Assembly (NCBI RefSeq): GCF_021134715.1
Contig: NC_060018.1
Span: forward strand, 62,001 to 126,000
Direction of reading: 5' to 3'
DNA from: Daphnia pulex
Lineage: Eukaryota > Arthropoda > Branchiopoda > Diplostraca > Daphniidae
Length of the DNA: 64,000 nt
Part shown: positions 24,126 to 34,936 of the stretch, piece after piece
Numbering within the stretch: position 1 is the stretch's first letter
How the letters are laid out: each line of letters starts with the position of its first letter
Notes under the pieces: model-generated
Databases searched by the model: none
What the model was told of the DNA's origin: nothing
The model's input: the letters and a program-made list of their open reading frames with translations, nothing else
Made by a program: the position numbers and the translations under genes

Positions 24126-24262
24126 GTTAGAAATAAAGAAATTCAACGAGGTTAATATTTTGAGCACCAGATGGCTCTACCATACGACAACAAAAAGAGC
24201 AGAATTCAGAATTGCCAAAAATTACGTCGTTTCATTTCAGCTTTTTAATTAATTAATAAACC

Positions 24263-24626
24263 ATGGAACAAAAGTCGAGTTTCCAGTTGATGAACCAAGA
24301 AGAAAGAGAGAAAAAGGTTTGGTCCTAATAGTTTTGTAAGAGCACAAAATATTAAAGGTTCTTCTTTAACAACAGTTGGATGAACTTCAAGTATTGGAGA
24401 AGGAGTTGGGAACTTTGAAGAAGAATGCGGTCTGTATATTTCGGATAATAGAGAGCGCAAAAGAGTAACTATATAACTAAACAATATTTATGCTTTTCCA
24501 CAGAGAGTATATCAAAGTCATGGTAACAGCAACCTTTTCTTCCTTGCTGAACGGCAAAAAATCCACTCTGAAACAAATTTGAGCCTGGCTAAGCTCACTG
24601 ACACACACAACAAATTGCAAAAGTGA
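24263..24626 (+). CDS. ASDURF: ASDURF-like prefoldin subunit (76 aa)
   Basis: Three small exons joined in phase 0: 24263-24316, 24376-24429, 24504-24626. The ATG context is CCATGG. The 76-residue product is charged and helical. It contains LKKNARVYQSHGNSNLFFLA followed by ERQKIHSETN. This matches the core of human ASDURF, where the same block reads [20 protein letters not shown] as recalled. ASDURF is a beta-prefoldin-like subunit of the PAQosome/R2TP prefoldin module, which assembles polymerases and PIKK complexes. In human it is an upstream ORF in the ASNSD1 transcript. Here no ASNSD1 coding sequence follows: the next gene is a caspase on the other strand whose stop is 183 bp away. It therefore seems to be a gene in its own right. 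It lies 261 bp after the SLC13 stop and could also be co-transcribed with it. Confidence 0.88.
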
Positions 24627-24808
24627 AGGAAGAAAAACTCTTAGATCTAATTGTTGTGTAAGGTGCACTGTGAAAGACACTTGATTGCAAATTCCAATAC
24701 ACGATATGAATGAATTGGAAGGCCAAATTAAGTACTAATAATACCACAATTAATTCGTTGATAAAGAGTCTGAAATAAGTCGTTGTTTCTTGAGAGCATG
24801 ACAAGAGA
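24627..24808. other. Short gap between convergent 3' ends
   Basis: 182 bp separate the stop codons of the ASDURF-like gene (+) and the caspase (-). No canonical AATAAA was found on either strand; variants AATACA and GATAAA occur on plus. The two 3' UTRs probably overlap or are very short. Confidence 0.6.
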
Positions 24809-26589
24809 TCATTTCCAGAGCCCAGGGTTGAAGTAGAACTTGCGGTTGAAACCCCGCTTGATGATTTCCAAAGTTTGCTTCCCGTTTTTCGTCCCAGTCC
24901 AGTGACGAATCTGCTCGTCCACCTATTAATCCAAATACATTTTAGTTTTCTACTTTTAGCCAACCCGTTAGAGTCATTACTATTTGCAGTAGACGATCGA
25001 CGTGGCATTCATGAGCATCTCTCATAAATGTCAAACTGAGAGCCTTGATAAACCAGGTACCTTCGCTTTCCTCGCGATATGAAACATAGCCTGCAATTGG
25101 TCGAGAATGTTAGTTAGAACAGCTCAAAAGTACGTCAACAATATCTATAGCACACCTGGAAGCGTTGAATATGTGATGAGCATGTCACCGTATGATCTCT
25201 CGATTTCTGTTGGAGATGTCGGAACGGGATTGCCATCTGTAACAGTGCGACCAGATTGGAAAATTATGGGAGAAACTCGATGGCCAATGTCGATGTTATC
25301 ACCCCTGTAAGCAAAACGGCACACCGGTGAGCACGAAAATTACCCGACTATTTAATTTGATTGAATATCACCGGCAAAACTGAAAAAAGAAAATCTTGGG
25401 TTTTCCTTTGAGCAAAGGACAATTCAAATTGTTGAATCGGCGGAGCAGATCTTCAGAAGAAAAGAATTTGCAGTCCTTGGTGTAGATGAGAGTTCCTTCG
25501 TCGTGGGATCCGCTCTTTCCGTGACTCATCACGGCTACAATCACGGAATCTGCTACAATGTGGTCCTCGCTTTTGGTAAATGATTCCAGCTCGTCATTCA
25601 TTTCCTAGCAGGAGAACGCTATTAAATCAACAAGAATTGTTTTCATTTTGAAACTTTACCATCCAAGTCAAATCAGATTTGATTATGACTTTATAGCCAA
25701 GTTGCTGCAGCAGCTGGTCGAGATGTATAACATCCTTTTCCGATCCAATACGCTGTCCAACAATGTTGCCGTTGAACTTTTCAAAATTCATAATCAAGGC
25801 CAGGCCCCTGGGAGAAATGTGTCGATTCGGATAAATGTCCTGGCCGAGACCTTTGATTTCTTCTCCGATCGTCACGCGAATATCTAGCAAATTGTAATCG
25901 GGAGCGGCATCGGTCACAAGAGCAGAGCGAAACGAACTGCTACGCTCCCGGGTGACGGGGGTGAAGGGGTCCACTTCAACGTATCTAGCAGGTTGAAGCA
26001 CTCTTCTCCTTTATTAGGAATGTGTTAATTAAATAGGATTGCAGATTTATTATGAATTTAGTTGACTGCTGACCTGTATTCTTCACAACCAGGTAGAGAG
26101 GAAGAGAACTGCACATTTGCAGAACTGAAATCTCCATTACTGTTGTCTCTATTTTCTCCACTCTGATTTCTTCTTCTTATATTAATAGCATTCGATGATT
26201 CCCTGGAATGGATGAACAGATTGGGAGGTTGGCTGAGGTTTGCCCGAGTCATCTCCAGCACCCTCAAAACATCAGTTTGATTGGTTTCTTGTAAGGCACC
26301 CAAAAAATTATTAAAGGCATTAGGGCCTCTCCTAACAAGCATGAAGCAGAACTCTAGTTGTGGAGTTTCATTTTTCTAGAACAAAAGGGAGAAATAACAA
26401 GTGAAGACTAACACAACCCAAATAACACCGACACTTTTTTCCATCACATACCAAAATGTCTTCGACCATTTCGGGGGAGAAGATCCGATATTTCTGCTGC
26501 AGGAGAGAGAGGAATGTAGGATTCAAGTCGAGAAGCTTGGTCAAATCCACCAAGGAGCGCAGTATGGTGTCTTGGTCGCATTGCTCCAT
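24809..26589 (-). CDS. Dronc: CARD-containing initiator caspase, Dronc-like
   Basis: Seven exons on the minus strand: 26589-26452, 26375-26074, 26008-25660, 25604-25372, 25304-25156, 25090-24981, 24922-24809 (464 aa). Residues 1-~90 are a CARD (DTILRSLVDLTKLLDLNPTF ... LVRRGPNAFNNFLGAL). A Ser/Asn/Arg-rich linker follows to ~200. The large subunit starts near RGLALIMNFEKF. The catalytic His291 is in MSHGKSGSHDEG and the catalytic Cys340 in QFCRG. The small subunit has DMLITYSTLPGYVSYREESE and GTWFIKALSL, including the Arg of the P1-Asp pocket. A likely processing site between subunits is the Asp of TVTDG. In arthropods this enzyme is activated on the Apaf-1/Dark apoptosome and cuts effector caspases. 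All catalytic residues are present. The QFCRG pentapeptide differs from the common QACRG and resembles fly Dronc, in which Phe also precedes the Cys. Confidence 0.95.
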
Positions 26590-29500
26590 TTTGGAATGTC
26601 TAAAACCTAAGAAGGGAGAGAGTTTATACCAAATGTCTTGATAGAAAACATTGCTAGAAAGAAATGTTGATACCTGGTACTCAATGACAGCACATGAGCA
26701 ATCAACAGACGAATTTCGACTCTTTATTTTTGGCGCGATCTGACTTGTAGATAAGAGCCAAGATGCTTTGTTCCCGCCCGATTGTTTCGAAGGAAATGGT
26801 TAGCACTTACTATTATGACATGCGTGTCACACACTATGGACTTGCTGTGTGTGTGTGTAGACGACATTGGCGTGTTTGATCGTGTTATTGGCCTCGAGGC
26901 ATTGTGACGAAATCAACTAGGAAATTTAAGAACTAATCGGCTGTCCTCGATAAAAATCTAACAGCCAAAAGACAAAGAAACTGTAACGGTAAACCAAACT
27001 GTAAGTTAATCTGTCACTCAGATCTTGTTGTTGACGGGTTTTATGATTTCATTGTTTTTCCCCATTATTTTGGATTTTCACGTTTTCATTCTCAGCTGGT
27101 AGATGGCGAAAGTAATGTGCTTGTTTTTTCCATCGAGAGATGGCTGTTTGCTGCCGGGAATTTCGAAAAATGCTTCGTATTTATCATTTCCTCCTTACGG
27201 TCAGGTGGATTTTGGTAATTGGATAGTTGGGATGAGGCAACTCGGGTAGGATCGCCGAGATTTTTGACAATAACAAAACGATCCGACAAGAATCGCGCTC
27301 TGGCGGTATTTTTGAATCAAAAAAAAAGTTGAGAAGATAATAAGAAAATAACGAAGAAGGTTGATGTTTTCTTATTCAAGCACGCTGGTCAGGTATTTTC
27401 CTGGCCGTCATTCAGCCACCGTCTTACCCTTGGAGGGTAGGGAAAAAGGAAAACCTAAAATTAATAATTCATATTTCATTATTTATCGTCGTGGTCAAGA
27501 GCTGAAGAATGCGGTTCTTTTCCTTAGTTGCCCTGGCCAAAAAGGAGAAAGAAATATCACGTGGATCGAAGAAAAAAACGACGTCGATCGAACCGGCCAC
27601 GAAAAATTTTCAGAAAAAAGAAACAACACGAAAAGTCTGACCACAAAAAAAAAAGAGAAACGAAATGAAGAGATCAAGAACTGGTCGAAATTGTGGCAGC
27701 AAACATTAATAATGACTCGTCACGAATTGTTTTCTCTACACACATGATATTCCTCCTGTATTGTATATGTATAATATGAGCCAGCACCCCAGAGGCTATA
27801 TGCTATGATGATTCGATTGTTCTTTGCCTGATTTTCTTTGTTTTTCCAATTCTCTAATAATTGAGAAGAGAGAAAATGGCCCAGGTATATAACCGACAAA
27901 TGTTGTGTGAATAGAGTCGGTTTTTTTTTCATGGGCGGCGTTGGGGGTATTTGTCAAGGAGTTGCCGCCATAACGGTCGCCGCCCGTCCTTGTATCACCC
28001 AACGCCCATCTCTTTTAAAGTTTCCCGTCCATGAAAGAGAAAAATTTGGGCGAGTTTGGAAACGAGATGCTATAGAAAAGGAGCTGATGCAGATGAGAGA
28101 TGCTGGAGAAGAAGAAGAGGGACGAAACAATTTGAAAATACATAATCAACGCGCCGAGAGTCGCTCATCATCATCATCATGACCATTCTGTATGTTATGC
28201 GCGGCCCAGCTATACAAACGTTGGAGAGAGAATTTCCATTGTAAACCCAGAAACGCCCATCTTTCACGTCCTCTTGAAAATATCCTTGCCCAGCACATTT
28301 TATTTTGGTTAACTTATATATTTATTCATCTATAGGGCGAATGGGAGCACGACAACATCAACTGCCTAGTTGTATTGATGAGATTTTGTATATACTGTTT
28401 GAACTGCAATAACCATTGGCCTAAGGATTAATTTATATGCAGTTGGGACCTAATAATAATCAGATATTCAGTCTGACACGACGATGCCTATCGCGCAACT
28501 CTTTCGGTCATCCTTAAATAATATTTAATAGCTTTTTCATCTTGTCTTTTAAGAAACTAAAAGCGTATTGGGTTGTCTTATCTCCCTCTCATTCCCAAGT
28601 TAAATACTTTTTCTAAATATAGCAGCTCAACTTGGATGCTTGGATCTGTAATGTGTAGAGCTAGGAGGGAGAATATAAGAAAACCGGTTCTCCTTTCCTG
28701 GTCGTTTTTTTTATTACGCGATACGAATCGACATCATAAATATGTGGACTAGAGTGCAGCACGCGGTTTCATGTTAGAATTCATCCGCAGTGGATGGGAA
28801 AGAAGAAGAAGAAGATTCGAGCGATTGGAAAGGGCGATAAGATGATCCGACTCCGGTCAAAGTGTCGTCTCCAATAGCCACTCGGTCGAATCCAATCAGA
28901 ATTATATTGAATGAAATCAAACGAAATGTGAGGATGCTGCTGAAGAATTGTGTATAATAGCCGCGAGGAGAAGGAATAATCAAAACGAGTCTGCCCGCGT
29001 CTTGTCTCTTATCGCAGGTCCGTCCGACGATTCGAGTTTGGGAAAAAATGAATCGAACCGACCTGTCAATTTCAATTTAACAATCGGCCGATTCCTCCGT
29101 CGAGTTTGCGCCATTATTATATTCCCGTTTCGAATAATAGAACGAATGTGAACACAATAAGACGGAATCTTCTATAGCTGCTCGTCGGTTGATGACCGTA
29201 AATGGAATCTAGCGCTCCCATCTCACAATCTAACGTGTCGTGCACTTTTCAGAAGAGAAATATAATGAAAGAAACGTGAAAAATTCGTCGATGGCTCCGT
29301 CCCCTTTTTTTCAATTGGAAAGTAAAATGGAATAATAATAATAATAAAAGAAGATTTGATTGTTTTCCGATGCCGCCATCATCATCATCATAATCATCAA
29401 TATACTCTTATACTCCGAGACCCCGGCATATGTTGGATTTCAATGAGGATGGGCCGGCGCCCGTCGGAGCAAGTCTCCGATTTTTGAATAGGAGTCGACC

Positions 29501-32500
29501 GTATTTGAGGCTCTTTTTCTCTCTCCCAGCATCATTTGTTACATTTGGTGGGCAACAGCCAAAACAAATGAGCCTGTAATTACTCGCCCCGTGTGTGGCT
29601 GCTGAGCTGCACCCCCCGCCCCAAAAAGAAGAAGAAGAAAATAACGATCGAGTGAATTTGTAATCAGACAATTTCAAAAGAGGCACAAAGAGAAGAAGAA
29701 GAAGAAACGGGAGATTTATTAGAGATATTTGGCTTTTGATTATTGCTGGCCTCAGCTGGATTATAAAGAGAGACGCACACATGAAAAATACCCAAAAGGG
29801 TGGAGTCTCATATGAACACCACCTCCTTTGGAATCATCGAAGCGAGACGAGAGAGAAAACAGCCTCGGAATATCTCGACTGTGGATGTGATAATAACCGA
29901 GTAACAACAACACCAAGAGCATCAAGAAGACGGGAAACAAAACAAAATCATCTCATCAATATTCCCGAACGGCGATCCTTCATCAATGCGAGAGACGCGC
30001 GCGCGCCATGTGTCAGAATATCTTTAGTACAGCCGGACCCCCTGAAAATTTTATACCAAAATGAAGAAAAAAGGCCCAGCCCAATACAACCGGGACCCTG
30101 CGCTGCTGCTGATGGGGTGGAGTCTTGTTTGCATACTAATCGCTGCTAGCCATCAGAGAGAACAACAACGAAATATGTAATATAAATCTGAACATGGCCC
30201 AGACATGTGTGTACACTGTGTGTGTGTGTGTAAATTCTAAAGAGCATAGTTTCACGGGAAAAAAAAAGTCCATGTGCATAAATGCTGTTACCGGTACGAT
30301 GGAATCTGATCGGCGACCAAAACCCTGAACGTGAAAGACTCTCTCACGTCGATGATAACCAGCAGCAGGAGCAACGAGTAAAAACATTTAGACCCGCACT
30401 GTTGTTCTTGTAATACTGCTGCCGATATGCAATTGGAATGCTTTTACCTCTTAACCATCCCAACTATTTGATATGTCGGATGTATCCCTTTCTAGTTTGT
30501 CTCTCCACTGACCTCCCACCGGTGCGTTTGGTTTACCCTCCCCGTCGTCTATTTGAAATTGGACAAACAACAACCGAACCGAACAGAAGGAACAGAGTCT
30601 CACATTGTCTGTCCTTCCAATGGCTTCTCGTCTCCAATCAGCCGGTCAGCAGATGAAAAAGAAGCCATTGACTAATAACACGAACGGTTGAAAAATGAGT
30701 TTGCACGACAAAAAAAAGCGACGAAATACCGCTGGCGTATATACGCAATGAACGAACGAAAATTGCATTCCTCTTGTCCAGCGTGATGAAGGACTTTTGA
30801 GAGTCATTATACAACAAATTTAGCGTGTCCCGGGCTAATTTGATCACAGCAGATCGACCCATCTGTTTGTAATTGCATCATATCTCTCCTCGTCATACGC
30901 ACACACATACACAGTGTACGTGTGTGTCTAACGCTGAAAAATAAGAAAGGAAAGAAATTAAGAATATTTATTCTACACGCCGAGAAACGTGACAACTGCT
31001 GGGAAGAGAAAACTGCCGGACAAACTATCCACAACACCTGCCCCAGTGATGATGGCGCGCAGGCATAACCCATTCCCTGCTGGCAACGTGAATTCGTCAC
31101 ATCACGGCGGCGCAGCCTAAAGTCCGTCTAAAGAATATAATAATGCAATAATGAATAATACACATAACAAACACCATATGGTGTCATCGTGACGGTGGAA
31201 TGATGATCATTTCGTGTTTGTTTTTTCCCCTTTTTTATTTCTTGTGTTTATTTCATATACAGCCAAGGGGATGGGAGGCTTTTGCCCTGAATCTTTCACG
31301 CGGGACTTGATGATCGCCGTGACACACTTCATTTCACACATATCCGTTGGAGGTTTGCTGGATTATTGCCGCCCCTTTTGCCACGAATTTCCTTGTCCGC
31401 CCCATCGCGTCGCATCACCGCGATGGATGGACGGACCCCTCCTTTTCGTCCATCAAAATAATAAATTCGATTTTCTTAATAATCAGACGAGTTCATTTTA
31501 TTCCGGCCCAATGGCTGATGAAAACCAAACGATACTATACAAGTGCGTAAACGAACGAACGAACCGTAGCAGAAATGTTCGAGTACATTTGCTCCTCCCT
31601 CGTCGTGTGTTCAAGTGTACACAGACCATCGCCTATTCGGAAAGGCCATCAGAAAAGAAAAGAGACGTGGAATGGATTGCTGATTCCGTGGGGTAGTAGT
31701 AGACGCGGCCATCACGCTCGGTTGGTTCTCTCCATAGACAATGTTTACGTCTCCTATCTCTAATATCTCGATGGAGATAACGAGAGACGAAAGAGAAAGG
31801 ACGTCTGCAACATGTTATTCCCCCAGCAACCCCATCAGTTCCTCATCTGATTCTTTTCTTCTTCTTCCTTTAAAGAAAATATTTCATTAGAAAAAAAAAA
31901 AATGATTCCGTCTGTCCGTCCGTCCGTTGGTCCGGTACTACAAGCCCATCACATTCTTTGCGGGCGACGCCATTGAGATGGGCGGCCGGCTCGCGTTTAT
32001 CTCTTGCGAGTTGTTGCCTTCATCGTCAAGGGGGTCATCTGTTTTAGAAAGTTGTGCTGCTGCTGCTGCTGGATGCTGCTCATGTTGGCTGGCTGGCCGC
32101 TTGATTGAGAGCTGAGAGCTGAGAGCTATTTATGCTATACACATGCACAACTGCATGGCAGCCATAGCAGATCGGGTCACGGCCCTCATCCGCTCTTTCT
32201 CGTCTCTCCAATATTATTGGAGTACTATATGCTGGGCGATGGCTGCACTTTGACCGACCGCCCCATCTCCTCGTCCGTCTTGTGTTGTAATAGCCGGGCG
32301 CACTCGTTACACACAACATGTTCGACCCTTGACGATGAAGGAACGTCTCGTCCAGCCGGCCAGCCTTTTATATGATTGGATTATGATTGGAGCGACACGG
32401 ACCCGACATGGAAATGACGCCCGACGATTCTCATTAGTCGGCGATTAAGACCGAGCCGAGTGTTATTACCAGTTCTACCAGGCCCGCCCGGCGTGATTAT

Positions 32501-33900
32501 ATTCTATCCAATACAACACGAGTCACAACTCAAACGAGCCGCAAATGAGCGTTATTGATGCTGGATGAGGAGGTGAGCCGATTATTCAATATCATTCGAC
32601 GCGATAGACTCTCCAATAAGTTGAGGGGAAATTGGATTTGAATAATTACAACCGAGGCTCTCTTTAGTGGCGGGGTTGATCTGTCATTCATTGATGAAGC
32701 AGGCGGACACGACGAGAACGGGCATTGAATTGTATAGTTGCCGGCCAGCACGCGATCGGGTCCGGTCGCCTTTTTCTTCTGTTTGCTCAGACTTGTACCT
32801 CATCCTCGTCGGCAGCGGCGCCACGATAAAACATTTCCAGGTCTCCGTTTTATTGACTCGTTTCGGTCGGATTCTCTTTCCGACAACAAAAGAATCTCTG
32901 GCCGCCATGTACACAAGATGCAGACAGACACACGAAGGGAAAAAGAAGAAGAAGAGACGGAGAATCGATAAGAGATGGACGCAGCAGTTGCTGCGGTGTA
33001 TAATAGATAACATCGACCAGCCAGTAGATACACTTGCGTCTCTGCTTAGTGCTGCTCTATGCCTAAGAGGCTAGAAGTTTCGGTCGCATGCTGGGCCGAT
33101 GGCGGCAACTTGCGTCTATCCCTTTTTTTAGAAGCTCCGAATCCAAATCTGAATAAGGGGATGCAGCAGCATCAGCAAAGAATATAATAAGGGGCTCTTC
33201 TCCCATTTTGGGACTCCACCCTGTTGTGACGTCATTTGGTAATCGACCTGCTGCCTCGGCCGATTCGGCTGGGCTGCTGTGCCTATCTGGGAATCTCTTG
33301 CTGCCTTTTGGGATAAAAAGAGACGACCAGCTGAGTCGCCGATCTCTCCAGTCCGACTCTAATAGACTCCTGCCACCGTCGTCTCCTCCTGATGCACCAG
33401 CAAAGGGGGTAAATGATATGCATATACTATCGACGATGGGATATATGTATATAGGCTCGCTCTCTACAGTCAATAACCTAAAGGGGATAGATGTAGAGAG
33501 AGATAGAGTAGTCCATTATCTATGGGGTTGCTACTCTATACGATAATAATGAATTGAAATCCAATCGGGTTCGTCCTATTGTAGCTGAACTGCCTTCATC
33601 CACATTGTCCCAGGATAGACAAGACCTGCTGTTTCCCCCTGTTGCCCTTATTAGAATCTGTCAGCGCAAATCGCTCATCTTCTTATCAATGAGAGACGAT
33701 GGAATGATGGAACAAAAGAGCTCAAACTCACAATTGGCCTCTTTGTGCTTTCGCTTAGACCTTTTTTCTCTTTATTAACGGATCTCATGACGGCCCGAAT
33801 GATGGAGAGGAGAAACCCACAACCCGACCCGACCCGATCGTTAAATTGAATATTTGCAATGACGGATATCGCTAAAAGACATTGAGACTCAACCTGAACA
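26590..33900. other. Gene-poor stretch, left part
   Basis: Upstream of the caspase start, then about 7 kb with no supportable coding model. The first ~300 bp should hold the caspase promoter; a short TG tract lies at about 26846-26858. Several trinucleotide tracts occur (for example TCA at 28166-28181, GAA-type near 28801-28813, GAGCTGA tandem at about 32107-32128). The longest open frame, plus strand 31214-31696, has no recognisable domain. Confidence 0.45.
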
Positions 33901-34831
33901 ATGCAATTGTAATAAGAGATGCAGTCAGCTCAGGATCGAACCTGTAGCCGAACGGCCTTTAGTCACGCACAGCCACACGCCAATAGAACCAGATGCAAAT
34001 GCTGGCCCATCCGTCAAGTCAACAGGTATGGACACACTTCGTGAATGGTAAAATATAGTATATTTTTGTTTAATGAAGATAATTTCATTGGTATTATTTA
34101 GGCAGCAACAGTCGATTTTTAATATGTATCGATTTAGCATTGCTAATTTGAATATTAGTGTCGTCTGCTTAATAATTTCACAAAAACGTGGTCGTCTTGT
34201 CTACTTTTGGTAGTGTGCTCGCGTTTATTTATAAAATCACTTCAAGGTAAATAAAACTAAGAATATAATGATCATGGAAGCATCAATAGAAGAGTTAAAT
34301 CTATTCAAAATTTGTAAAATTATGTTTTTTCAATGCAAGCCCCTTGTTGATAGGGCAGTTTTCGTTTGCAATGTGTAACCTTGATTCTTTTGTGCAGATC
34401 TGAGACCATAGCCAGCCATTAGAACTACGAGATTATATGAAAGTTTTGCTTGTGCTGAACCTGCACAATGACTGACCCAACAGCAGCAATCTAAGTACCA
34501 TCACTTTATATTGGGTAATGATTTTCGTTACTTGTTATTAACCTGTGACCTGCTAGTTATTTTAATGATGCATTGCATATACACAGTCTATCAAATGGAA
34601 ATCTTCAATTCTCCTGTTTCTTAAACAATCACGGTTTTGTTTCACTGTCAACTTGTCCTTTTACTTGGGTTATTGTTTCTGTCAATACTTTTCGTAAACC
34701 AATTTTTCATTTTTCATTTAGATAAACAGCATCCCGTTTGAGTGAAGAAACTACCGATGTCGTTTGAGTAACGAATCTCTTCTTTCCCTTTCTTTAAATA
34801 TCATCGAGTACACCTATGTCAAGGTGTATTA

Positions 34832-34936
34832 GCCTATCACGAGGGACCCTTTGTCCTATACCCCGCCTGGTGGATTCAACTTTACTCCGGATGGATCATT
34901 TGCGGATGCCTGGCCGTTTTTCCCAGGCTTAAAGGT
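34832..34936 (+). other. Unresolved coding-like island ending at a splice donor
   Basis: A run of about 105 bp is open in two plus-strand frames and ends at a donor-like GTAGGA. One frame has tryptophan- and aromatic-rich membrane-like sequence (YPAWWIQLYSGWIICGCLAV) ending near FPRLK. The other gives TPPGGFNFTPDGSFADAWPF. The base composition is richer in G/C than the A/T-rich flanks. Not recognised, no partner exon found, and it may be chance. Confidence 0.25.

Noticed and set aside
31214..31696. 160-codon plus-strand open frame in the gene-poor block
   Set aside because: Begins in a T-rich run, no signal of a protein family and no matching splice partners.
33925..33960. TTCGATCC-like motif on the minus strand suggesting a tRNA T-arm
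   Set aside because: The flanking bases do not pair as a five-base T stem and no D-arm or acceptor stem could be found.
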